This document shows, in pieces, positions 1-5,426 of a DNA stretch of 12,187 nucleotides. Source of the stretch: Caldilineaceae bacterium (GTDB lineage: Bacteria > Chloroflexota > Anaerolineae > Caldilineales > Caldilineaceae); the NCBI GenBank assembly GCA_028819675.1, contig JAPPKT010000451.1:3569-15755 (forward strand). Direction: 5' to 3'. The notes under the pieces were generated by a model. The model did not search any database. It was not told the origin of the DNA and saw nothing but the letters and a program-made list of their open reading frames with translations. The first letter of the stretch is position 1. Each line of letters starts with the position of its first letter. Both the position numbers and the translations under genes were made by a program.

Positions 1-250
1 TTCTTAGCGCCCCTTCGCGCCCTTTCGCGGATCAAAAGCAGTCAGATGTTCTCCGCGTCCCTCCGTGTCCTCCGTGGACAAAAAGGTGTTCTTAGCGCCC
101 CTTCGCGCCCTTTCGCGGATCAAAAGCAGTCAGATGTTCTCCGTGTCCTCCGTGTCCTCCGTGGACAAAAAGGTGTTCTTCGCGACCCTTCGCGTGACTT
201 CGCGGATGAAAGCAGTCAGATGTTCTCCGTGCCCCTCCGTGGACAATGAA
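1..250. repeat. Tandem intergenic repeat, about 88-bp unit, 2.8 copies
   Basis: Three successive units start at 1, 89 and 176; the first two are 88 and 87 bp and nearly identical, the third is shorter and diverged. Each unit joins a half built on CCTTCGCG-type words ending in GCGGATCAAAA to a half built on TCCGTGTCC-type words ending in CCGTGGACAAAA. Short open frames on both strands here change with every unit edge and have no ribosome binding sites, so I do not call genes. A diverged single copy lies at 4492-4590. From memory, intergenic repeats with this wording occur in several bacterial phyla; I know of no established function. Confidence 0.85.
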
Positions 251-264
251 GGACTTTTCCAATA

Positions 265-330
265 TTGGCACAATTTTGACACACAAAAAGAACGGGATGA
301 CACCCTTTTAACATACAAACGTGATATACT
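265..330 (+). promoter_or_regulatory. Promoter-like module A upstream of the secreted protein gene
   Basis: A TTGGCACAAT element (265-274) overlaps TTGACA (276-281), and a TATACT hexamer (325-330) is preceded by TG at the extended -10 position (TGATATACT). The gap between TTGACA and TATACT is 43 bases, too long for a -35/-10 pair, so the upstream element may bind an activator while the extended -10 sets the start near 337. The same layout, with the same 43-base gap, recurs at 4651-4716. Promoter activity is inferred. Confidence 0.5.
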
Positions 331-396
331 TGAACTTTGGCGGCTTTGAGCTTGGTATCTTCATATGGTCCGTACATCCTCACGCTACCGAGGTAA

Positions 397-1176
397 ATGC
401 ACGTGAAGAATATAAGGGCAATGACAATTCTGGCGGGCGTTCTGGCTCTCTGCGTGATTGTCGCCATACTCGGCAAAGCGCCCGCTGCGGCCCAGGAGCA
501 GCCGAATGTCGGGCCATGCTTTAGTGATCTGAGAGGCGACTGGTACTTTGAACTTGGAGGCGTTCCTCAAGGTCCGTACCCCTCTCGGAGTGCATGTGAA
601 GCAGCACGCGCGCCGCACTTGCCCGACACCGCCACGCCAACCGCAACCTCAACACCTGCAGCTGCCTCCACCTCCACGGCTACATCGACTCGACCGCCGG
701 TTCAGAGGAATACGCCCACGGCCACGTCCACGGCTACACTGATATCCGCGCCGGTTCAGGGAAATACGCCCACGGCTACACCGACGTCTGCGCCGGTGCA
801 GGGGAATACACCCACGGCTACACCGACGTCCGTGTCGATTCAAGAGAATACACCCACGGCTACTCCCACGGCTACACCGGTGTCCCCGCCGGTTCAGCGA
901 GCTACACCGACGCCAACGCCGGTGCTGCCCGCGCATATGGACTCTTCCCACTCGAGCCAAACCGGGAACCGGCATGGAGATATGCAGTGCTGGCCCAACC
1001 ATGCCGGTCGGCCCCTGGCAATCTGTCCCAATGGCGGCGTGTATCTGTTCGGCGCTCCATCCTATGAGATGATTCCACTGGCGGACGGGGGGATTATGGT
1101 TGTGACATCCTATGCCGATGGCAAGCCATATGTCTTCATCTTGCGCGGCGATGAAGTCGAAATCATCCACTGGTAG
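397..1176 (+). CDS. Secreted protein with Thr/Pro-rich stalk, unknown function
   Basis: The 259-residue product begins with an export signal: basic start (K4, R7), hydrophobic core at about residues 9-25, and a likely signal peptidase I site after an Ala triplet (PAAA/QEQ, about residue 32). A short globular segment follows (about 34-75, with GPCF and GDWYF), then a Thr/Pro/Ala stalk (about 76-180) made of 14- and 18-residue repeats of the APVQGNTPTATPTS type. The C-terminal 75 residues form a compact, probably beta-rich domain (CWPNHAG, YLFGAPSYEM, ending EIIHW) that I do not recognise. The gene lies 60 bases downstream of promoter-like module A. Start: GAGG at 390-393 is too close to ATG 397 (3 bases) but well placed for GTG 403 (9 bases), which keeps the basic n-region, so GTG 403 may be the true start. 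Secretion and a cell-surface role are inferred from the signal and stalk. Confidence 0.8.
   Translation: MHVKNIRAMTILAGVLALCVIVAILGKAPAAAQEQPNVGPCFSDLRGDWYFELGGVPQGPYPSRSACEAARAPHLPDTATPTATSTPAAASTSTATSTRPPVQRNTPTATSTATLISAPVQGNTPTATPTSAPVQGNTPTATPTSVSIQENTPTATPTATPVSPPVQRATPTPTPVLPAHMDSSHSSQTGNRHGDMQCWPNHAGRPLAICPNGGVYLFGAPSYEMIPLADGGIMVVTSYADGKPYVFILRGDEVEIIHW
694..915 (+). repeat. In-frame 42/54-bp tandem repeats coding the stalk
   Basis: Units begin at 694, 748, 790, 832 and 886, giving lengths of 54, 42, 42 and 54 bases; the last is partial. Each codes a 14-residue motif (Ala/Pro-Pro-Val-Gln, then Asn-Thr-Pro-Thr-Ala-Thr-Pro-Thr). The 54-base units carry one extra CCCACGGCTACA-like 12-mer. 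Unit lengths are multiples of three, so copy-number change would keep the frame. Confidence 0.8.
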
Positions 1177-1362
1177 ACACCGGGAAGCGAGTCAGGTCGG
1201 TCCGTCGGCATATCTCGCCCCACTTTACGCACAATATATCGGGATGCACCGGAAGGCAGGCGAATCTGGACGGGCCCGTCCGGCTCTATTACAAACCGGG
1301 CGCAATCTGTCCACTGTTGGCGCAAAATCAATCCGTACTGATTCCTGAAGGGAAAAGTCATC
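1177..1362. other. Intergenic stretch with a 14-bp perfect palindrome
   Basis: This gap separates the stalk protein from the first lipoprotein gene. It holds a perfect palindrome, GGACGGGCCCGTCC, at 1268-1281, the size of a dimeric repressor site, and at 1348-1353 the AAGGGA ribosome binding site of the next gene. I see no convincing -35/-10 pair and no terminator after the upstream gene. A regulatory role for the palindrome is a guess. Confidence 0.35.
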
Positions 1363-1944
1363 TTGATTTCAAGAACACTGATCCTTGGTTGCCTTGCTGT
1401 TCTCGTCACAGCCTGCTCGCTCCCGATGTCGTTCTCACCTTGCCCAATGGGTGATCTCTATGAGTATTTGTCATGTAAAGAGCCTTACTTCAACTGGAAC
1501 TTTGAAGAACGGGACCCAAAGGAAAGAGAGAATAAGATTCGAAGGTATGCAGACTGGGCCGTCTCTTATTGCAGTGATGACCCGACCGAATGGATCCCGG
1601 TATTGGATAAAAATGTCAAGAAATCCATTCCTAAAGCACGGAAGATTATCGAAGACAGGTTGAAAGCGGCGGACGGCGAAAAGTTGAATGAAAAGAATTT
1701 CAGGTTGCCCCAGGAGGACCACGATAAACTCCTGCAAGAGTATAGGTCTTTGAAGGATAAGGAAATCCCTTCTTATGTGGTAGGTATTTATGTGTTGGGG
1801 CCCGCCATGGGCGGCAGTCGTGATTACACGAACATGGAAAGTTGTGCCGTCCTGTTTGAAAGATTAGAAATCTCAGGGGTTATTGAAGATGATGTCCAGG
1901 GAAGGTTCTTTAGTCAATACGAATGGTACTTTCACCTTCCATGA
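1363..1944 (+). CDS. Lipoprotein, first of a tandem paralogous pair
   Basis: The 193-residue product starts at TTG 1363, with AAGGGA (1348-1353) nine bases upstream. Its N-terminus is a lipoprotein signal: basic Arg4, hydrophobic segment, lipobox VTAC with Cys18 as the lipidated residue. The mature part is mostly helical and charged. It shares with its downstream neighbour the motifs CPM, YLSC (Cys27, Cys38), YC, PVLD, RK-IED, AA-GE-LNEK, EY-SLKD, IED-VQ and the ending WYF. Besides the lipid Cys, four Cys are common to both proteins, enough for two disulfides in an extracytoplasmic domain. I do not recognise the family. Codon use is richer in A/T third positions than comM downstream. The next gene begins 40 bases after the stop, so the two are probably co-transcribed. 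Confidence 0.8.
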   Translation: MISRTLILGCLAVLVTACSLPMSFSPCPMGDLYEYLSCKEPYFNWNFEERDPKERENKIRRYADWAVSYCSDDPTEWIPVLDKNVKKSIPKARKIIEDRLKAADGEKLNEKNFRLPQEDHDKLLQEYRSLKDKEIPSYVVGIYVLGPAMGGSRDYTNMESCAVLFERLEISGVIEDDVQGRFFSQYEWYFHLP

Positions 1945-1984
1945 TGCCCCGAACCGCACGCTTCTTCACGCAGGAGGTGTCGCC

Positions 1985-2572
1985 TTGATTTCGAGAACAC
2001 TGGCTTCTATCTGTCTTGCTGTATCTGTGTCCGCCTGCACGATGCCCCTGTCATCCTCCCCGCCATTGCCCGACTGTCCGATGGAAGATGTCTATGCGTA
2101 TCTGTCCTGCGCAGAGCCGCACTTCAGGTGGCATTATGTAGAAGGTGAAACAGGTGAAGGGGAACTTCAGCACGCTGCGAAATCAATGAGTGCCTATTGC
2201 ACCGATGCCCCGGCCGACTGGCTGCCTGTCTTGGATAGGGTCGCCAGAGAGTCCATTACTGAATCTCGGAAAACTATCGAAGACAAGCTGAATGCAGCAG
2301 AGGGCGAGCAGTTGAATGAGAAGCGTTTGAGGTTGCTGCAAAAGGACCATAAGATTCTCGTGCGTGAGTACAACTCTTTGAAGGATCGGACACTCTTTTC
2401 CTATCTGTTGGGACTATATGCGTTTCATCCAGCATACCAAGGGGCAAATAGTGCAAATGAGAATACGGAAAACTGCACCGCTTTTTTCGAATCGCCTGAC
2501 ACTTCAGGGTTTATTGAAGATCAGGTACAGCGCGAGTTTTTTGATCGTTACAGCTGGTACTTTAACCCTTGA
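1985..2572 (+). CDS. Lipoprotein, second of a tandem paralogous pair
   Basis: The 195-residue product starts at TTG 1985, seven bases after a strong AGGAGG (1972-1977). An ATG in the same frame at 1883 would add 34 residues before the signal peptide and overlap the upstream gene, so I reject it. The first seven codons match the upstream gene almost base for base (MISRTL). The lipobox is VSAC with Cys18 lipidated, followed by a Ser/Pro linker and the conserved Cys31 (CPM) and Cys42 (YLSC). Homology to the 1363-1944 product runs the whole length, including PVLD, IED-L-AAEGE-LNEK, EY-SLKD and the WYF end. This indicates a tandem duplication followed by divergence. Function is unknown; location is inferred as the outer face of the cytoplasmic membrane. 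Confidence 0.82.
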   Translation: MISRTLASICLAVSVSACTMPLSSSPPLPDCPMEDVYAYLSCAEPHFRWHYVEGETGEGELQHAAKSMSAYCTDAPADWLPVLDRVARESITESRKTIEDKLNAAEGEQLNEKRLRLLQKDHKILVREYNSLKDRTLFSYLLGLYAFHPAYQGANSANENTENCTAFFESPDTSGFIEDQVQREFFDRYSWYFNP

Positions 2573-2650
2573 TGACGAGTGATCATCGTGGTCGCAATTG
2601 GGTTTGTACTGGCCTTTCTTGTTAAGTCTCGCTGACATTTAAAACTGCCG

Positions 2651-2673
2651 TTCCGGCCGCACCGGCTTCGGAA
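2651..2673. other. Imperfect hairpin after the lipoprotein pair
   Basis: TTCCG-GCC (2651-2658) pairs with GGC-tt-CGGAA (2664-2673) around a five-base loop, with a two-base bulge. No T-run follows, so it is not a standard intrinsic terminator. The surrounding gap (2573-2846) also contains AAGGAGG at about 2694-2700 with no usable start codon behind it, and otherwise shows no gene. Confidence 0.3.
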
Positions 2674-2846
2674 GGCTGGACGTACAAAAGATAAGGAGGC
2701 CACTCTGCAGTCGAGTGTCGTTCTTGTGATGCCTTCTGCGGGGAGAGTGTCGCATCTGGCTGCACGAAGAGCGTCGGGCCTCTGCAACTGTCATCGACCC
2801 CTGGCCAAATCCGCTGTCACCTCGCTATCCCCCAATGGAGAAGCCA

Positions 2847-4373
2847 ATGCTCGCCAAAGTGCGCAGCTGTGCCATTGTAGGTCTGGATGCCGAACAGATC
2901 GAAGTCGAAGTCGATATCACCAACGGGCTCGAGCGGCTGACCGTCGTCGGCCTGCCCAGCGCCGCAGTACGCGAAAGCGGCGAACGCGTTCGTTCCGCAA
3001 TCGCCAACAGCGGATTCCTCTTTCCCCAACACCGCCTCACAGTTAACCTGGCCCCCGCCGACCTCCGCAAAGATGGCCCCGCCTACGACCTTCCCATCGC
3101 CCTCGGCATCATGGCCGCCACCCGCCAGGTCCTCGCCGAGCTCGACGACGCGCTCATCGTCGGCGAGCTGGGGCTGGACGGCTCTGTCCGCCCCGTAAAC
3201 GGCGCCCTGTCTATGGCCGCCATGGCCCAAAAGGCCGGTTACCGGCGCCTCTTCATTCCCCAGCCCAACGCCTCCGAAGCCGCCCTCGTCGAGGGCGTCG
3301 ACGTCTTCCCCGTCGCGCATCTCACCGACATCGTGGCCCATCTCTCTGGCCGGCAAGAAATTTCGCCCCAGAACGCGACCACCTTCGACCCCGGTGAAGA
3401 GATCGTCTACACTGTCGACTTCCAGGACGTTCGCGGCCAGGAGCACGCCAAGCGCGCCTTGGAAATCGCCTGCGCCGGCAGCCACAACGTGCGCATGGTA
3501 GGGCCGCCCGGCAGCGGCAAAACCCTCATGGCCCGCGCCCTGCCCTCGGTCCTGCCCGTAGCCACCCTCTCCGAGTCTCTTGAGATCACACGCATCTATT
3601 CCGTCGCCGGCGAACTCGACGGCGCCGGCCCCCTCATCCGCGCCCGCCCCTTCCGCGCCCCGCATCACACCATCAGCCATGCCGGCCTCGTCGGCGGCGG
3701 AACCATGCCCCGCCCCGGCGAGATCAGCCTCGCCCATCGCGGCGTCCTCTTCCTCGATGAGCTGCCCGAGTTCGGCTCCAAGAATCTCGAAAGCCTCCGC
3801 CAGCCCCTCGAAGACAAAATCGTAACCATCAGCCGCGCCTCCGGCACCCTCTCCTTCCCCGCCAACTTCATGTTCGTTGCCGCCATGAACCCCTGCCCCT
3901 GCGGCTTCTACGGCGACGACCGCAAACCCTGCTCCTGCTCCATGTCAACCGTCCAGCGCTACCAGAACCGCATCAGCGGCCCGCTCCTCGACCGCATCGA
4001 CCTCCACGTAGACGTAGCCCGCGTCCCCTTCCAGAAGCTTTCAGGCCTCGACACCGGTGAGCCCTCCGCCCACGTCCGCCGCCGCGTCGAACAGGCACGC
4101 GCCCGGCAACAGGACCGCTTCGCCCGGCAGGACAAAGCCCATATCGTCGTCAACGGCGACATGGGTCCCGCCGAGGTCCAGCGCTACTGCCAGCTCAATG
4201 AGAACGGCAAAAACCTGATGCAGGCCGCCGTCCGCCAGATGGACCTCAGCGCCCGCGCCTACCACCGCATCCTCAAACTCGCCCGCACCATCGCCGACCT
4301 CGTCGACCAGGATGAAATCGATACCCCCCACCTCGCCGAGGCCCTGCAATATCGACCGCGACCGATAACCTGA
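2847..4373 (+). CDS. comM: ComM/YifB family AAA+ ATPase (Mg-chelatase-like)
   Basis: This is a complete ComM/YifB protein of 508 residues, the usual family length. The N-terminal domain (about 1-195) opens with the family-typical MLAKV and VGLDAEQIEVEVDI. The AAA+ core carries Walker A GPPGSGKT (219-226), Walker B GVLFLDEL (299-306), the paired cysteine motifs NPCPC (348-352) and CSC (362-364), and the GPLLDRIDLH arginine-finger region from 378. The C-terminal Mg-chelatase-type helical domain (about 410-508) includes SARAYHRILKLARTIADL. Family knowledge: ComM is a hexameric branch-migration helicase that extends integration of donor DNA in natural transformation, but the gene also occurs in species not known to be competent. 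Start: ATG 2847 follows GGAG (2837-2840) by six bases; ATG 2835 lies in that Shine-Dalgarno region and is rejected. It stands alone, with long gaps on both sides, and is much richer in G/C third positions than the lipoprotein genes. Confidence 0.95.
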   Translation: MLAKVRSCAIVGLDAEQIEVEVDITNGLERLTVVGLPSAAVRESGERVRSAIANSGFLFPQHRLTVNLAPADLRKDGPAYDLPIALGIMAATRQVLAELDDALIVGELGLDGSVRPVNGALSMAAMAQKAGYRRLFIPQPNASEAALVEGVDVFPVAHLTDIVAHLSGRQEISPQNATTFDPGEEIVYTVDFQDVRGQEHAKRALEIACAGSHNVRMVGPPGSGKTLMARALPSVLPVATLSESLEITRIYSVAGELDGAGPLIRARPFRAPHHTISHAGLVGGGTMPRPGEISLAHRGVLFLDELPEFGSKNLESLRQPLEDKIVTISRASGTLSFPANFMFVAAMNPCPCGFYGDDRKPCSCSMSTVQRYQNRISGPLLDRIDLHVDVARVPFQKLSGLDTGEPSAHVRRRVEQARARQQDRFARQDKAHIVVNGDMGPAEVQRYCQLNENGKNLMQAAVRQMDLSARAYHRILKLARTIADLVDQDEIDTPHLAEALQYRPRPIT

Positions 4374-4491
4374 ACCGGGCCCGCTCTCCCCCTCAACCTC
4401 GGTCCATTCCCGACACCCTCTCCCGCGCCTCCTCTCCCTCTCCTCGCATTGCCGGCGCCCCTCCTGGCCGGTAATGGCCTCCAAACTCAAC
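4374..4491. other. Pyrimidine-rich spacer after comM
   Basis: The plus strand here is strongly C/T-biased, with repeated CTCTCCC and CCTCTCC words. I see no open frame with a ribosome binding site and no hairpin with a T-run that would end comM transcription. Confidence 0.4.
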
Positions 4492-4590
4492 TGCCTTCGC
4501 GCCCCTTCGCGGACCAAAGGAAGTTAAGCCCTTCTCCGTGTCCCTCCGTGGATCAAAAGAAGTTAGATGTTCTCCGCGGACGACCACATC
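4492..4590. repeat. Second, single diverged copy of the 1-250 intergenic repeat
   Basis: It has the same two halves as the units at 1-250: a CCTTCGCG/GCGGACCAAA half and a TTCTCCGTGTCCC/CCGTGGATCAAAAG half. These are followed by GTTAGATGTTCTCCGCGG, which matches the start of another unit. It sits in the gap after comM, upstream of promoter-like module B, just as the first locus precedes module A. Confidence 0.75.
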
Positions 4591-4650
4591 CCGCCCCGAT
4601 TTGAGGCCCACATGTCCCGCACGGCCCCTTTCCCACCACCTTCCGACAAA

Positions 4651-4716
4651 TTGCCACAATACTGACACAAAAAAACGGACGTTAAACACACGCATAACAC
4701 ATTAAAGCTGTATAAT
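4651..4716 (+). promoter_or_regulatory. Promoter-like module B upstream of the structured region
   Basis: The element TTGCCACAAT-ac-TGACACA (4651-4669) matches module A at 23 of 30 aligned bases from 4647. A consensus -10 hexamer TATAAT lies at 4711-4716. The gap from the TGACA element (ending 4667) to TATAAT is 43 bases, identical to module A. The expected transcription start is about 4723, where the self-complementary region begins. No -35 hexamer sits 16-18 bases before TATAAT, so the upstream element probably does that job. Confidence 0.55.
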
Positions 4717-4722
4717 TTGAGA

Positions 4723-4967
4723 GTTGCGGCCTGCCAATAGAGACGGTCCCCCTGCGGACCATGGTCTCGGCAGCGCCGTCATGCCGTTACACCCCGCAAC
4801 AGGGAACGCGCGCTGTAACGGCCGCAAGGCCGGATCTGTCCCGCTGCCGCTGAAATGGGAAGGGCTACGAAGAAACGCAGACCGTAATTTCCGCCCAGGC
4901 AGAAACGGCGTATCGGCGCCAGCCCGCCTGGACACCGGTCCGCTGCCGTATGTCGGCAGGCCTGCGA
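4723..4967 (+). ncRNA. Candidate structured RNA or riboswitch-like leader, no recognised family
   Basis: The region starts at the predicted start of module B. Its first 12 bases (4724-4735) can pair with 4955-4967 as a closing helix with one bulge and one G-U pair, including a perfect GGCCTGCC/GGCAGGCC. Inside are GCCGTTAC/GTAACGGC (4783-4790 with 4815-4822), a CGGCC-GCAA-GGCCG GNRA hairpin (4819-4832, overlapping the previous stem), ACGGTC/GACCGT (4743-4748 with 4880-4885) and CCAGGC/GCCTGG (4895-4900 with 4926-4931). A competing 5' hairpin (4727-4778) uses the same strand as the closing helix. An open frame runs across it (4724-5101), but its translation has no domain character. Whether it is a free RNA or a leader of the 5098 ORF is open. 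GC-rich DNA gives chance stems, so folding statistics or homologues are needed. Confidence 0.4.
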
Positions 4968-5097
4968 TTTCTTGTTCTGGGGATACGCGTGGAGTTGAAA
5001 TTAACCAGAACTTCGTCCGCGCTGCGATTCAAGTAACCGGCGTTAGACCTCGTCCGGCCCGCAGCGGCCGGCCCCGTCGCTCACACGGAAAAATCCA
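4968..5097 (+). other. Structured spacer or leader before the small ORF
   Basis: It contains a perfect 7-bp inverted repeat GTTCTGG/CCAGAAC (4974-4980 with 5005-5011) around a 24-base loop, and a GC-only hairpin CCGGCC-cgcagc-GGCCGG (5054-5071). No T-run follows either, so neither looks like a simple terminator. The second hairpin ends 26 bases before ATG 5098 and could affect its translation. A GTG frame of 15 codons (4988-5035) preceded by GGGG is too short to call. Confidence 0.35.
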
Positions 5098-5319
5098 ATG
5101 ACCTTTTCACAACGAACGATGGCAACGCATGAATGGGTCCTGCACCGTTCCGATGAATATGAGGGCGGAATGACAGAGCGTATCGAACACTGCCGGTGCG
5201 GGGCAAGGCGGCGGCGCTGGCTGACGGCCAAGGACGGACAGGTGATCAGGGATGTCGTCGTCTTTACCGATCCCGACCCGCTTCCGGACTGCCCGCACCA
5301 TAACGGCGAAACCGACTGA
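5098..5319 (+). CDS. Small Cys/His-containing protein, unknown function
   Basis: This 73-residue ORF is soluble, with no signal peptide or membrane segment. It carries CRCGARRRRW in its middle and CPHH near the C-terminus. The spaced Cys-x-Cys and Cys-x-His-His could bind one zinc ion, as in small zinc-ribbon-like proteins; this is inference. The reading frame has sensible composition (acidic stretch FTDPDPLPD, mixed charges), unlike the shadow frames around it. The ribosome binding site is poor (only GGAAA about 8 bases upstream). ATG 5119 in the same frame (MATHEW) is an alternative start with no better site. The upstream DNA is a highly structured possible leader, and the gene converges on the response regulator operon. 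I do not recognise a family. Confidence 0.5.
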   Translation: MTFSQRTMATHEWVLHRSDEYEGGMTERIEHCRCGARRRRWLTAKDGQVIRDVVVFTDPDPLPDCPHHNGETD

Positions 5320-5426
5320 TTGGGGAACGATATGCATCGGCAGTTCACTAAAAACGAAAAACCAGCAACTAAAAACTCACAAAACTCACACGCCCGCCGC
5401 CCACAACCGGGACGCCCTCGCATACC
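5320..5426. other. Convergent spacer with A-rich near-repeats
   Basis: Between the stop of the small ORF and the stop of the response regulator lies a run of ACTAAAAAC / CGAAAAACC / CTAAAAACTC words (5347-5390). Read on the minus strand this gives several T4-T5 runs just after the regulator stop, which could help end its transcript, but I see no strong stem in front of them. It resembles low-complexity intergenic filler, and no gene is supported. Confidence 0.35.

Noticed and set aside
1..250. CRISPR array
   Set aside because: The repeat is continuous with no unique spacers of even length, and no cas genes are present.
265..281. Sigma54 (-24/-12) promoter at TGGCAC-N5-TGACA
   Set aside because: The GG-to-G spacing is one base off, and the second copy at 4651 has lost the GG.
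649..1170. 173-codon minus-strand frame opposite the stalk protein
   Set aside because: Arg/Cys-rich shadow of the Thr/Pro repeat; no start signal or domain.
1883..1984. ATG 1883 as start of the second lipoprotein
   Set aside because: It overlaps the first gene by 62 bases and puts 34 residues before a clear lipoprotein signal; TTG 1985 has AGGAGG seven bases upstream and matches the paralogue.
2817..3737. 306-codon open frame on the minus strand opposite comM
   Set aside because: It is the antisense shadow of a G/C-third-position-rich gene; the product is Gly/Ala/Asp-rich with no domain, while the plus strand has all ComM motifs.
4742..4885. Cobalamin riboswitch
   Set aside because: Short words occur in a tempting order (GGTC, AGGGAA, CTGTAACGG, GCCGCTG, GGGAAGG, GCAGACC). 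The L5 GGTGAAA segment, the CCCCGCAACTGTAA segment and the 3' B12 box are missing, and no B12-related gene follows. An Infernal run with RF00174 would decide.
4724..5101. 125-codon plus-strand frame between module B and the small ORF
   Set aside because: No ribosome binding site, no domain character, and the DNA is better explained by nested inverted repeats.
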